DNA of 22,690 nt from Chara braunii (lineage: Eukaryota > Streptophyta > Charophyceae > Charales > Characeae), in assembly GCA_003427395.1 (NCBI GenBank), contig BFEA01000656.1, positions 381,513 to 404,202 of the forward strand. Reading direction: 5' to 3'. Both the position numbers and the translations under genes were made by a program. The notes below the pieces were generated by a model. It was not told where the DNA came from. It searched no databases and saw only the letters and a list, made by a program, of their open reading frames with translations. This document shows, in pieces, positions 9,841-18,126 of this stretch (positions are counted from its first letter, which is position 1; each line of letters starts with the position of its first letter).

Positions 9841-11459
9841 CTAAACGTTACTTGGGAAAGGCAATCTGATGACGGGCGGAGGCGGTGGTGGATGGACTTG
9901 TGGAAGGGGAGGCATGAAGCGATGGATTTCTTTGTCGCCAATGGGGTGCGGGACATAGTAGACAGTGCGATGGATACGGGGAAAACGCGGGTGTCGACGC
10001 TGGTGAGGGAGGGAGGCGAGGTAGTCGGGGTAGAGAGTGCAGAGGGTGCAGCGGATGGCAACGCAGAAATCTTCATACTCTTCGCACGCGGGGATTGTAC
10101 CCGCTATCATGCAATAAAGCTCTATATTATTAAATTCCTGCCAATCTACGCTAAAGAGAAGGACGTGGAGGGGGAAGGAGGTGAGGAGTGAGCGAGTGGT
10201 GGCATGTGGGAAGATAGTGACCAGGAGGCGGGTGGAGTAGAGATGGTGGAAGAGGGAAGGTGGGAAGGGGTGCCATCCGTCAGGGAATGGGGGTGGGCCT
10301 ATGAGCTGCTGAAGGGTGAGGAAGTCACCGGGACGGCGGGATAATGACCGGGAACGAAGCCTGAGCGCTCGCATCTCGACGTAGGCGAAGGTTGGGCCTT
10401 GGAGAGGATTGAGCCGGCGATTCACTTCTTCGGCGGCGTCGGCTTCCCGATCCCTCTGCAATGGCGCCTCCATTTCTCTCGATCTCCTCCTGTGGCGGCT
10501 CTGGATTGAGCGTCGGATCGCCCTGCAGCAATTGCGGTGGCGGCCCCTCTGATTCCTCGATGCCGCTTGCCTTCTGTCGCTGCCCGTCTTCTCTGCGCCA
10601 CAGCCTCTTTCTCCTCCTTGCTCAGCTCGGTAGGACCACTCGATTCACCCGATCCGCCCTCTTCCTCCTCAGACTCCTCCCGTCCCGAGCTGGCCTCTTC
10701 CGACTCGGCGTCCTCCGATTCGTGATAATCGGGATCGTCCGACCCAGCCTCCGATTCCCCCTCCTCAGGCGTTTCCTTTCCTTCCGTGTACTGAAGATGA
10801 TCATCCTCCAGGATCTCGTCTTCGGCTGCTTCTTCTTCCTCTTCCTCCTCTCCGGCTTCCTCGCTGGTTTCTCCTACGTTCACTCGCCGGATGTGAGGGT
10901 CCCAGAGGGAAAGATCAGTGACGTCGATGACCACAAAAGCGCCCTTAGAGGGGTAGTAGCAGTTATCCCCGTCAAGCTCCGTGCACGTAGACCACAGGAG
11001 ATGGCGGACCAAGGTACGAGCGAGCGTGGCCGTCCCTGGCCTCTCGTCACAGCGTGAGAGGATCTCCAAAGGCAGATCGTCCAGTAGTTAAACCAAAAAC
11101 ACCAGCAACTCGTCCGTAATCGAATCCAGGTGACTGTCGCGCACCTCCCCAAATAGGATCCCAAGAAGCTCTCCCTTCGTGTCCGTTCTCCAGGCCTAGA
11201 TGATCAACAACTCCACCTCATCGTCCGGGATCTCATCCTCCTCGCTCTTGTCAGCAAGCTTCGCCCAATGGAAGACGACTTCGAGGAGGCAGAAGCTGAG
11301 TGCCACGTAAGCGTGCCACCACTGTGCCCACTTAGCCGTGTCCAGAATCGGCACGTCCAACTGCCTGATTCTGAAGGATAAAGTGGTGTCCACAGCAGAC
11401 TGCCAAAATGTAGGAGTATCGGATGGGAGGCCGAAGGTGGAGAGGTGGTAACGGTTCAT
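9841..11459 (-). pseudogene. ORF B, second copy (nonsense mutations and frameshift)
   Basis: Homologue of the ORF at 368-1987. Damage includes TAG at 11198-11196, TAA at 11090-11088, and a two-base deletion near 10556 that shifts the frame. The codon that is TAG at 1279-1277 in the other copy is a sense codon here. The acidic and Ser/Glu-rich middle and proline-rich end are both retained. Many differences between the copies change amino acids, as expected for neutral decay after insertion. Confidence 0.6.
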
Positions 11460-11779
11460 TGAGGCGGGGCGAAAGGACGAAGCTCCGGGAGGAGGACCTC
11501 TGGCGTGGTGGAGGAGACCCGAAGCTGGAGATCGACGTCGTTGTTTGTCACGATGTGATCGCGCGGCCGAGCCAGTAATCGCACCCGCGTAGTCGTGATG
11601 TCCATTGCCCAGCCCCGCAGCTGCCGGAAGATCTCAGTATGCCTCGCTGGATGCAGCGTCGTGATGTTGCCTGTGAAGACGACAATGACAGACACGTGGC
11701 TCTCGCCAGGTGGAGACAGGTGTAGGAAGGCCGACACTTCGGCCAATATACGTTCCGCCTCGGCCTGCGTAAATCGGAA
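11456..11779 (-). pseudogene. ORF A, second copy, truncated at its N-terminal side
   Basis: This copy lacks the five extra bases found in the first copy, so about 97 codons are open to TGA at 11458-11456. The TGA overlaps the ORF B start as ATGA. The upstream part is lost at the junction with the plus-strand gypsy fragment at 11779. It shows the reading frame that the first copy has lost. Function unknown. Confidence 0.55.
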
Positions 11780-12203
11780 CTCCTGAGGAGAACATCTCGC
11801 AGAAACTGTTACCTGCGTATAGAGGACTGTGGCCAGTCCTAGAAGTCAAGGGCGGAGAGAATGGACCGTCCTACATGATACAGATTCGAGCACACCTCCA
11901 CACCTACCCAGTTTTTCATGCGTCAAAGTTGTTGCCTTGTACTACGAGCCAGCAGTTCCCATCGAGAAGGTCCATGATCCCTCCGGATATGGACGGAAGG
12001 TACGGCATTGACCGCATAGTAGGCGAGGATGTATTCAGAACAGGAGTTAGAGGTTGTCCACAGAAACAGTATAAAGTCAGATTTCTTATCAAGAACTGGA
12101 AGACGACCGCTGGTTTACCCAAACAGAGCTTCTAGAGACTGCTCCCGATGTAATCCGTGCCTATGAAAGAGCTAAGAAAGGTAAAGATCCTGCTGTAGAT
12201 TGA
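11780..12203 (+). pseudogene. Integrase C-terminus with chromodomain, from a different gypsy lineage
   Basis: The plus frame reads ENISQKLLPAYRGLWPVLEV (SH3-like end of integrase), then HLHTYPVFHASKLLP (the usual HPVFHVSQLKP box). It continues to YGIDRIVGEDVF and KQYKVRFLIKNW. A one-base loss near 12098 shifts the frame, after which DDRWFTQTELLETAPDVI and AYERAKK complete a chromodomain (V-R-I...Y-V-W...W.E...). It ends at TGA 12203. Chromodomains of chromoviruses read histone marks to choose insertion sites. The fragment begins in mid-integrase at the junction with the minus-strand unit, so gag, RT and the 5' LTR of this element are absent. Confidence 0.85.
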
Positions 12204-12241
12204 CATATTCTCGGAGGACCTCGAATTTAGGCTGGTGGGAG

Positions 12242-13140
12242 TGAAACAGTTTTCACCTTTGCAGTAGCAGACGCAGATCCCAGGGCTCGATCCCTAGACC
12301 TTGTCCTCACCCGTGTACAGTACCAAGTGGACCCCTGTGTGTTTGAACCCGTGACCTGTGTCTTGGTAGTCATTTGTTGTCTGTCGCAGGTTAGTATGGT
12401 CGTCTGGTCTTCAATCGGAGGTCTGTCGAGTAGGGGTTGTGGCTGTGTCAAAGTCGTACCTGCTACAGTCCTGAAAGGTCAAGGTCGTAGCTGCTACAGT
12501 CCCGAAAGGCCGAGTCTACAGACTTCCGGAAGGTCCAGAACTGGCCTTTCGAGAATTGTGAAGGTTAGGCTAGAGGCAAGTGGGCAAGTGGGAAGTCCAA
12601 CCTCGCCTAGTCAGCGGTACCCAGTCCTACTGAGTAGCACTTTGTCCAGTCAGCAAGTACCATGTTGGACTGTGTGCACCCTGGGCCCGGTGGAAAGGAG
12701 CAGACCAGCAACCATCCGAAGTATAAATCAAGAGGCAGCGTCTTGTCATGGATTCATTCTGCCTGTGAGCCGTGCGGAAGCGCTGTCGGAGTGTCTTGTG
12801 TACGGAGGTCTGTAGTTGCCCGAGGGAGAAGAGGGCTAAGAAAAGGAAGTCGGCCATAGCCGAAGCTGTCAGTAGTAGGGAGGAAGACAGCGGCCATAGC
12901 CGCCACATCAGCTAGTAGAGAGTTAGTAGTTGAGCGAGTGAGTGTGTGTGTCGGGATATCCAGGGAGATCCAGAGTGGTCTGTGTACGAATGAGTTGCGG
13001 CCATAGCCACTTGAGACAAGTTTGAATCTGAGCTGCGTTCTTGTCTTCGTTATCTATGAGCTTCGTGTGGGCGCTTGGCGCTAGTTTGATCGTCATCTAT
13101 TTGTATGCATGCTGAAGTCGAAGTCGCAAGTCTGATTGCA
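12242..13140 (+). repeat. Probable 3' LTR of the chromodomain gypsy fragment
   Basis: About 40 bp after the integrase stop a purine-rich tract (GGTGGGAG, 12234-12241) abuts TG. A segment of about 900 bp follows, ending in CA at 13140, just before LINE sequence. It contains two 31-bp tandem units (12448-12478, 12479-12509) and three copies of GGCCATAGCC (near 12850, 12890, 13000). The partner LTR is missing, so the boundaries are inferred from position and TG...CA only. Open frames inside it are not credible genes. Confidence 0.5.
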
Positions 13141-13141
13141 A

Positions 13142-13876
13142 AAAAAAGGAGGAAGAAGACGGACGGATGCTCCCATCTGGCCGTTCAGACCAACCAAGGA
13201 CATCTCAGAATTAGAAGTTGACCCTGATGAATGGGGATGGTACGAGAACAGAGGATGGGGAAGAGCCAAAAAGTGAATCGCTTTGCACAAATACACAGTG
13301 AAAAAAGAATATAAGATTAGGCGTAAGGTGGAAAACCCACAGTCGGTCATAGCGGCAAGATGTGAAAAGAATCTGCAAATCGACCCCGCTTCCTTACAGT
13401 CAATCCCATGGTCATTCTACGCATCCATTAGACCCCAACGAATAAGAATGCAGTGGCTGATAATTTACCTAGCAGTCCCCGTCAATTCTTGGTTAGAATC
13501 AAGACGGATAGAGGAGAATAGAATGGAAACTTCTGCGCACTGCCAAATGTGTCGGGAACAAGAAAGGGAAACCCTAACTCACTGCCTGCTGGACTGCCAA
13601 CACGCCAAATCTCTCTGGGCCAAGTGCAAAATGGCATGGTCCAACCTATCTTCTAACGAATAGCCGGCAGAACAGTTCTTCCTTTTGACAGCAATAGACT
13701 GCGATGGTTTAGTTTGTGAAGAAGACAGAGAGATTATAGAGCTGCTGCGAAGAACAACCTTGTGGGTAATCTGGAGAGCCCAACGCGGGGGCACAATAGG
13801 TAAAAAGAAAGTAACGACCAATGAATCGTGGGAAGAAGCGAGAGAAATGGTGGAAACAGGAGTGGAATGGAAGTGA
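13142..13876 (+). pseudogene. LINE ORF2 C-terminal fragment with zinc-binding domain
   Basis: One plus-strand frame runs from 13142 through TGA at 13274-13276, TAG at 13661-13663 and TGA at 13874-13876. It encodes WPFRPTKDISELEVDPDEW, then HKYTVKKEYKIRRKVEN, and then the zinc-binding motif of non-LTR reverse transcriptases, CQMCREQERETLTHCLLDC (C-x2-C-x9-H-x4-C, 13541-13597). It is followed by LLRRTTLWVIWRAQRGG, typical of the segment after that domain. Endonuclease and RT core are absent, as in a 5'-truncated LINE. The three stops show it is dead. A frame-shifted tail may extend to about 14070. Confidence 0.8.
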
Positions 13877-14640
13877 ACCCTGACCAAGATGGATGAGGAA
13901 GTGGAAGAACAGAAAAAGGACTAAAATACAGAAGGAATTTGAGGAGATATGTCTGAAGGGGGGTTATTGGCACGAATAACTGGAAGAGCCCTTCACTTCA
14001 CAGACTGGTGGGATCCCGCCAGCCCAAGGGCAGAGCAGGATGAAGCTACTCCAATGGACCTAGATCAATAGGGGAAGGATAATTTGTTTAGTCAAACATC
14101 TTCACAGAACCACGGAGGACAGAGGGTTTAGGGTTTAAGGTGCAAGGGAAAGAATCAGTTCCCCACAGCGAGCAGCCTCTAGGGCTCAGGGTTTAGGCTG
14201 AAAGGAGGAAGCAGTAGGATGAGATTATTAAAGGAGGTCAGAACCGGGTAGCCGCGACTTCTCAGCTAACACAAGAAATTAACTCGGACAGGGGAATTAA
14301 AAAAGGTCAGTTCGAAGGGAACTCGCCAGAAACAACAATCCGCTGAGCGAAAAAAGGAAGGATAAAGAGCTCAAAGGGTGTGCTAAGGACGGCTTAGGGT
14401 ATAGGTATTATGTATAACACAAGACTCACTTTCTTAGCAATTAGAAAACCAAACCAGCTAAAGGGATAGGGTTTATTAGGAAGGGTAGCAAGAAATTGGA
14501 CCAGCAGCTTCAGTACCTAAAGCTAATCTGACAGCCTAGCAGCTGAGATGAATGAGCTAGTAAGAGGTGCACCGCGGCCAGCAGATAAAAACAGGAGGAG
14601 AGGGCAGTCTAAGTTCTAAGGTCATAGGTACGTACTGCCA
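13877..14640 (+). other. Probable LINE 3' region, no gene
   Basis: No credible open frame. It is A- and G-rich and contains two perfect GGGTTTA units (14124-14137) and several related short pieces (GGGTTTAGG, GGGTTTATT). It may be the LINE 3' untranslated region, with the A-rich tract at 14765-14801 as its possible tail, but no target duplication was found to prove that. Confidence 0.3.
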
Positions 14641-14764
14641 GGCTAACTTAGGCAGGGGTCCTTCAGGAAGTAATCAATGTCGTCCACTCGGGCCTCTCAA
14701 CCATAATGGGGAGGAGCATGTGTGAGCATCTGGTGTAATCTTTTTTTCTGACTTGCCGGTGGGG

Positions 14765-14801
14765 AAAAAAAAAATGAAAAAATAAAAATAAAAATAAAAA
14801 A
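14765..14801. repeat. A-rich tract (A10, then AAAAAT repeats)
   Basis: A run of ten A followed by repeated AAAAAT-like units. It could be the 3' tail of the upstream LINE on the plus strand, or plain low complexity. Short open frames here are artefacts. Confidence 0.6.
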
Positions 14802-14950
14802 TGGTGGCGGTGAGTATAAATTAAGGACATGTCATCTCGCCCTTTCAAGAAAGAAAAACAACGCGAATATTACTGAACAAAAAACTAAAAGAGCACATCT
14901 CGTCTCAAAATTGTCGGATACATCCCGGATTCCAAATGCGTTTGCCGAAT

Positions 14951-15088
14951 GGAGCTTCTTCAGAAGGTCCAACTGAATCTCAATGAAACGGGTTTCCGTG
15001 GGACGGCTGATCACACACAGGAGCTTCTTCAGAAGGTCCAACTGAATCTCAATGAATCGGGTTTCCGTGGGACTGCTGATCACACACA
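14951..15088. repeat. Two tandem 69-bp units
   Basis: Units at 14951-15019 and 15020-15088 differ at only two or three positions. The unit length is divisible by three and the minus strand is open across both, giving a 23-residue repeat. Each unit includes GAGCTTCTTCAGAAGGTCC, which can fold on itself. No protein family is recognised, and the open frame continues into homopolymer-encoded phenylalanines, so coding is doubtful. Confidence 0.85.
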
Positions 15089-15156
15089 AATCCAAATGGT
15101 AAACTAAATGCATACGTGTTTGAGCAATAGTGAGATAACAACCATACACAGGAAGA

Positions 15157-15217
15157 GGATGAGCAGGACTTGTTAAAAAAAAAAAAAAAAAAAAAAAAAG
15201 GATGAGCAGGACTTGTT
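15157..15217 (+). mobile_element. Poly(A)-only retroposition: A25 between perfect 18-bp target duplications
   Basis: The 18-mer GGATGAGCAGGACTTGTT occurs at 15157-15174 and again at 15200-15217, with exactly 25 A residues between. Direct repeats of this length flanking poly(A) are the mark of target-primed reverse transcription. Only the tail was inserted, the extreme of 5' truncation. Polymerase slippage does not explain the perfect duplication. Confidence 0.8.
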
Positions 15218-15348
15218 CACAGTCCCAGCCTGCCATTACTTACAAGTGAATTGACAGCAACAACGTCCTTGGAGCGCAATGGATCCTTGTCGTGTTCAAC
15301 AATAACAAAATCGTCAGCAAAAGCATCCTGCACTCAAGTGATCAAACA

Positions 15349-15359
15349 CCCCCCCCCCC
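15349..15359. repeat. C11 homopolymer
   Basis: Eleven C in a row. It is a likely length-variable and assembly-sensitive site. Confidence 0.9.
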
Positions 15360-15557
15360 AGATGATCAAATCCCCGAAATGATTAGCCCCCAGGCCCCAT
15401 AACAGAGGAACAACTAGCATCACTTGTCAGGGAGTGCTCCTTCCTTGGGAAGTGGCACTTCTAAGTTTCACCTCCTGTCGAGTTATTAACCACCACCTCT
15501 TCCACCAATGCCAACAATCCCATTTGCTCGTGCTCAGGCATGCATGTGTGTGCAGGA

Positions 15558-15640
15558 GCACACACACACACACAAAACACACGCACAAACACACACACAA
15601 AACACACACACAAAACACACACACAAAACACGCACACACC
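15558..15640. repeat. CA-type microsatellite with AAAACAC interruptions
   Basis: ACACAC runs broken at regular intervals by AAAACAC or GCACAAAC. The Cys/Val-rich minus-strand open frame across it is a by-product of the repeat. Confidence 0.9.
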
Positions 15641-15734
15641 CATATAAATATTCAAATATTTTAAAATATTCATTGTAAATAAAATACAATAAAATAAAGT
15701 TATAAATGATTCAATATTCATTTATGTTTTCAAA

Positions 15735-15820
15735 TCCGGATATTCGGCAGGCCGATTTTGTCCGGAATTTTCAATCCGGATGAAAATTCCGGATTAATTC
15801 CGGATATGGAAAATCCGGCC
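15735..15820. repeat. Cluster of TCCGGA palindromes
   Basis: Five TCCGGA hexamers (15735, 15761, 15775, 15788, 15799) plus a TCCGGC (15813) lie within about 85 bp of otherwise AT-rich DNA. It looks like one arm of a repeat whose other arm is the related cluster at 16175-16267. Confidence 0.7.
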
Positions 15821-16174
15821 CTGCGCAATTTTTTTATTTTATTTTACCCCCCAAAAAAAAATCAAAAAAATCTGGAAAAAAAGTATGTTCTTCATAACTT
15901 CATAAAGTTCATATCAATGATACTAACAACTTTTGTCTTGAGGCCATCTTTGATATCTCAACAGATAAGAAGATAAAAAATAAAACAGAAAAAAAAAAAA
16001 AAAGATAAAAACTTTAAAAACCCCTTTATTCCTTATCTTACCCCCTTTGAACCCTTCCATGACCTATCAAGCTTTTTATGAAATAGGAACATAGTTCTAT
16101 TGTATTTTGCATGCGCAATATCACTTTTTTTTTTACTTTTTTTTTTTTTTTGCTTTTTTTTGGCCATTTTTTTA

Positions 16175-16267
16175 ATCATCCGGATTTCCGGATGATCATA
16201 ACCCCCGATAATCCGGCCAGATAATCCGGCCAGATAATCCGACCAGATTATCCGGCCAGATAAGCCG
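16175..16267. repeat. Perfect palindrome followed by 13-bp tandem array
   Basis: Positions 16175-16184 and 16187-16196 form a perfect 10-bp inverted repeat (ATCATCCGGA) around a TT spacer. Four and a half 13-bp units of the type GATAATCCGGCCA follow from 16207 to 16267. They share the CCGGAT theme with 15735-15820. The two clusters may be subterminal repeats of one non-autonomous DNA transposon, but I could not define its ends. Confidence 0.65.
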
Positions 16268-16391
16268 TGCTAATAAATAACAGATATTCTAAAATTAAAC
16301 AACAGTTATTAATACACTAATAATAGTAATAAATTGGTTATAAATACTTAATATTGAGCAAATGAGATTGAAAGAAATGAAAAGAGAATGA

Positions 16392-16399
16392 TTTTCAAT
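16392..16399. repeat. Target-site duplication TTTTCAAT, left copy
   Basis: Identical to 17137-17144 on the other side of the 737-bp transposon. Confidence 0.85.
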
Positions 16400-17136
16400 C
16401 ATACTTGCAAGCGCACGTCGTGCGGGAGGTTCCCGACGTGCGGCGCACGCGCCCAACCGATCCCGTGCGGCGCACGACGTGTGCGGAGAACGACCTGTCA
16501 CCCCCCTCAGAAAGAAAAAAAGGCCGGGGTTGAAATGGTGCGTTTGAGGCTCCCCGCCAAAATTATAAGCGAGATGAAAAAAAAAAATACAGGAGTACTG
16601 CCTCACCTTGCTCTTCCTCCCCTTCCTCGTCCTCCATGTCTCCTCCTCCCTTCTCATTTTCGTCTCCTCTCCTCCTCCTCCTCCTGTTCGTCCTCCTCCT
16701 GCCCTTCCTCATCCTCCTTGTCTCCTCCTCCTCCTCGTACTTCCTCATCTTCCATGCCTCCTCGTCTCCTTCCCTTCCTCGTGTCCTCCCNTTCCTCGTG
16801 TCCTCCCCTTCCTCGTCGTCCATGTCTCCTCCTCCCACTCGTCCTCCTCCTCCTGCCCTTCCTCTTTTCCCTCCGTCCATCTCTTCTCCTCCCCCATCTC
16901 GACTCCTCCTCGTCGTCCTTGCTATCCTCGCCGTCCTCCTCGTCCACCTCCTCCTCCTCCTCTCCATATCCCCCTCTCCTTGCCCTATCCCCATCTTCCT
17001 GTCATACGCCCCCCGTTCCCCCTCCCAAAACAAGATAAAATAATAATATTAAAAATAAAAAACCTGCACGATTCCGCACAGGCACCCCCCGCACGGAACT
17101 CCGCACGAATGTGCGGCTCGTGCGGTTGCAAGTATG
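16400..17136. mobile_element. Non-autonomous TIR DNA transposon, 737 bp, 8-bp target duplication
   Basis: The left end CATACTTGCAAGCGCACG (16400-16417) and the inverted right end (17119-17136) agree at 17 of 18 positions. The identical octamer TTTTCAAT flanks both sides (16392-16399 and 17137-17144). Inside each end are several copies of GTGCGG in both orientations, typical subterminal transposase-binding clusters. The interior has no transposase frame. Eight-bp duplications are characteristic of hAT elements, and P-like elements also make them; the CA...TG termini fit either. The core is a long pyrimidine tract. All boundaries are read directly from sequence. Confidence 0.88.
16600..17035. 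repeat. Polypyrimidine minisatellite inside the transposon
   Basis: About 430 bp in which the plus strand is nearly all C and T, built from degenerate units such as CTTCCTCGTCCTCC. It contains an ambiguous base at 16791. Strand asymmetry this long can form triplex (H-DNA) structures. The overlapping Ser/Pro- and Arg/Glu-rich open frames are compositional artefacts. Confidence 0.9.
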
Positions 17137-17144
17137 TTTTCAAT
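17137..17144. repeat. Target-site duplication TTTTCAAT, right copy
   Basis: Identical to 16392-16399, directly abutting the right terminal repeat. Confidence 0.85.
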
Positions 17145-17490
17145 ACAAAAAAATAAAGAGAATGAGTTCATTTTTCTTGTGTTGAAACTTGAAAGTGAAC
17201 CTCGCGAATCAAAAGGTATGTTGGTTGTTTTTTATTCATACATGGCCTAATTATTTGCCCTGCTATAGAACATGGGCTGTCTTTTGATGAAGGTATATCT
17301 GTGGGTGGCTGCAAGCTTTTTTCAGTGGGAATGTTTGTTTGGAGTTTTGGCCACAGTATCTTTGCGAGGAGGCTCAGAGAGTCTTTGCTGTGGGTGTCAC
17401 TCCCACGGGGGTTTAGGGTTTAGGGTTTAGGCAGTGGTGTTTTAAGCAGTGGTGCTCTTGGTGTGACATGGAAGATGGTGGAGCTTCTAT
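17145..17490. other. No gene seen; includes interstitial telomere repeat
   Basis: AT-rich unique-looking sequence without a supported open frame. The only recognisable item is the short telomere-type array at 17409-17431. Confidence 0.5.
17409..17431. repeat. Interstitial plant-type telomere repeat, three units
   Basis: Three perfect GGGTTTA units plus GG. TTTAGGG is the Arabidopsis-type telomere repeat used in most land plants and many green algae. Short internal arrays often mark telomerase-aided break repair. Confidence 0.85.
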
Positions 17491-17496
17491 GATGTT

Positions 17497-17795
17497 TCAT
17501 TACGACAGTGGTGTGGCTAGGCCCTAAGATGTCTTTCTTGGCTGCGGTAAGAAACAAATGCAAATCATACCAAAGCGAATCCCATGAAATGATGCTGCAG
17601 ATGAAGTAGGGCCGTGCCATGGCACTGTCGGAAAAAAAAATCACCAGTGCAAGATGCATCCGTTGCTATAAATTGTGATGGATGCATCTTGCCACTTCCT
17701 CAGTGGTGTGGGGAAGTGGCCAGTCCCGTAGTAGTCCGGCTATGTTCAGGGTATCGCCCTATGTTAAGAGCCTCGCCACACCACTGACGAAACGA
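17497..17795. mobile_element. Foldback element, copy A (degenerate)
   Basis: The outer arms CGACAGTGGTGTGGCTAGGCC (about 17500) and its near inverse at 17769-17790 enclose a second inverted pair (around 17612-17635 and 17700-17722). A central stem lies at 17651-17660 and 17681-17690, where AAGATGCATC pairs with GATGCATCTT. Copy B at 18678-18843 has the same arms and the same central stem. No coding capacity. Confidence 0.65.
17546..17609 (-). promoter_or_regulatory. snRNA-promoter-like block, copy A
   Basis: On the minus strand, CTACTTCAT, CATTTCATGGGATTCGCTTTGG, a TATA-like TATGATTTG, and TTACC follow in the order and spacing seen just upstream of U2 at 18604-18664. What follows TTACC here is not U2, so this may be the promoter of a lost or diverged copy. 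Confidence 0.4.
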
Positions 17796-17814
17796 AAATA
17801 GTACGAGTGTATCT

Positions 17815-17944
17815 TCCGGCAGTGCAATACAGAGGCAACCCTGGAGGGACCTGGCAAGCAAGCTTACCAATGTGACGCCTCAGTACTCCCGAAAACTTAA
17901 TTTAATATCATTGTGGTCGGATGGAACGTGGATCAGATATTGAA
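17815..17944 (-). ncRNA. U2: U2 snRNA, 3' portion (separated from its 5' part by insertions)
   Basis: The minus strand resumes at TTCAATATCTGAT, matching U2 UUUAAUAUCUGAU at stem-loop IIa. It continues with an AUCCGACCAC stem IIb-like segment and GATATTAAAT, and then a degenerate Sm site (AGTTTTCGG, 17897-17889). The 3' stem-loops III/IV follow (CCAGGTCCCTCC and TATTGCACTGCC). The Sm site differs from the ideal AUUUUUGG. Together with the 5' part, total length is about 185 nt, close to the usual 187-196. The 3' end is approximate. Confidence 0.8.
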
Positions 17945-18121
17945 GCACCAGTACACCATACATCGGCCCCCGGGTGGGTCAGCATGAAACCCGCACCAGT
18001 TCGGAGGCCGTTGATTGTTTTTCTCAACGGCGCCCCGCGCCGTGCAGTGCATGCACCCCTTTTGTGTTTTGCTTTGTGGTGACAAAAACATTCTGCGAGG
18101 CAGGAGCCGTGTACTGGCGGC
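17945..18121. mobile_element. TIR element 2 inserted in U2 (177 bp)
   Basis: The ends are GCACCAGTACAC (17945-17956) and, inverted, GCCGCCAGTACAC (18109-18121). They are flanked by TTGAA (17940-17944) and TTAAA (18122-18126), which are TTCAA and TTTAA in U2 sense. Its U2-proximal 45 bp resemble those of element 1 (CCGCCAGTACACGGC, then GTCACC). No coding capacity. Confidence 0.75.
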
Positions 18122-18126
18122 TTAAA

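Larger units (their letters stand above)
9715..11779 (-). mobile_element. Truncated second unit of the same gypsy family
   Basis: This segment is colinear with 242-2310 and carries the purine tract, ORF B and most of ORF A. Homology stops abruptly at about 11779 (2310 in the other copy). The rest of the element (integrase, pol, gag, far LTR) is missing and sequence of another gypsy lineage begins. Together with the shared LTR this is the unit-LTR-unit arrangement left by recombination between LTRs of two copies, or between an element and a one-LTR circle. Confidence 0.88.

Noticed and set aside
15427-15721. Cys/Val-rich minus-strand frames
   Set aside because: They are translations of a CA microsatellite.
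16388-17156. Ser/Pro-rich plus and Arg/Glu-rich minus frames
   Set aside because: They are translations of the polypyrimidine tract inside the TIR transposon.
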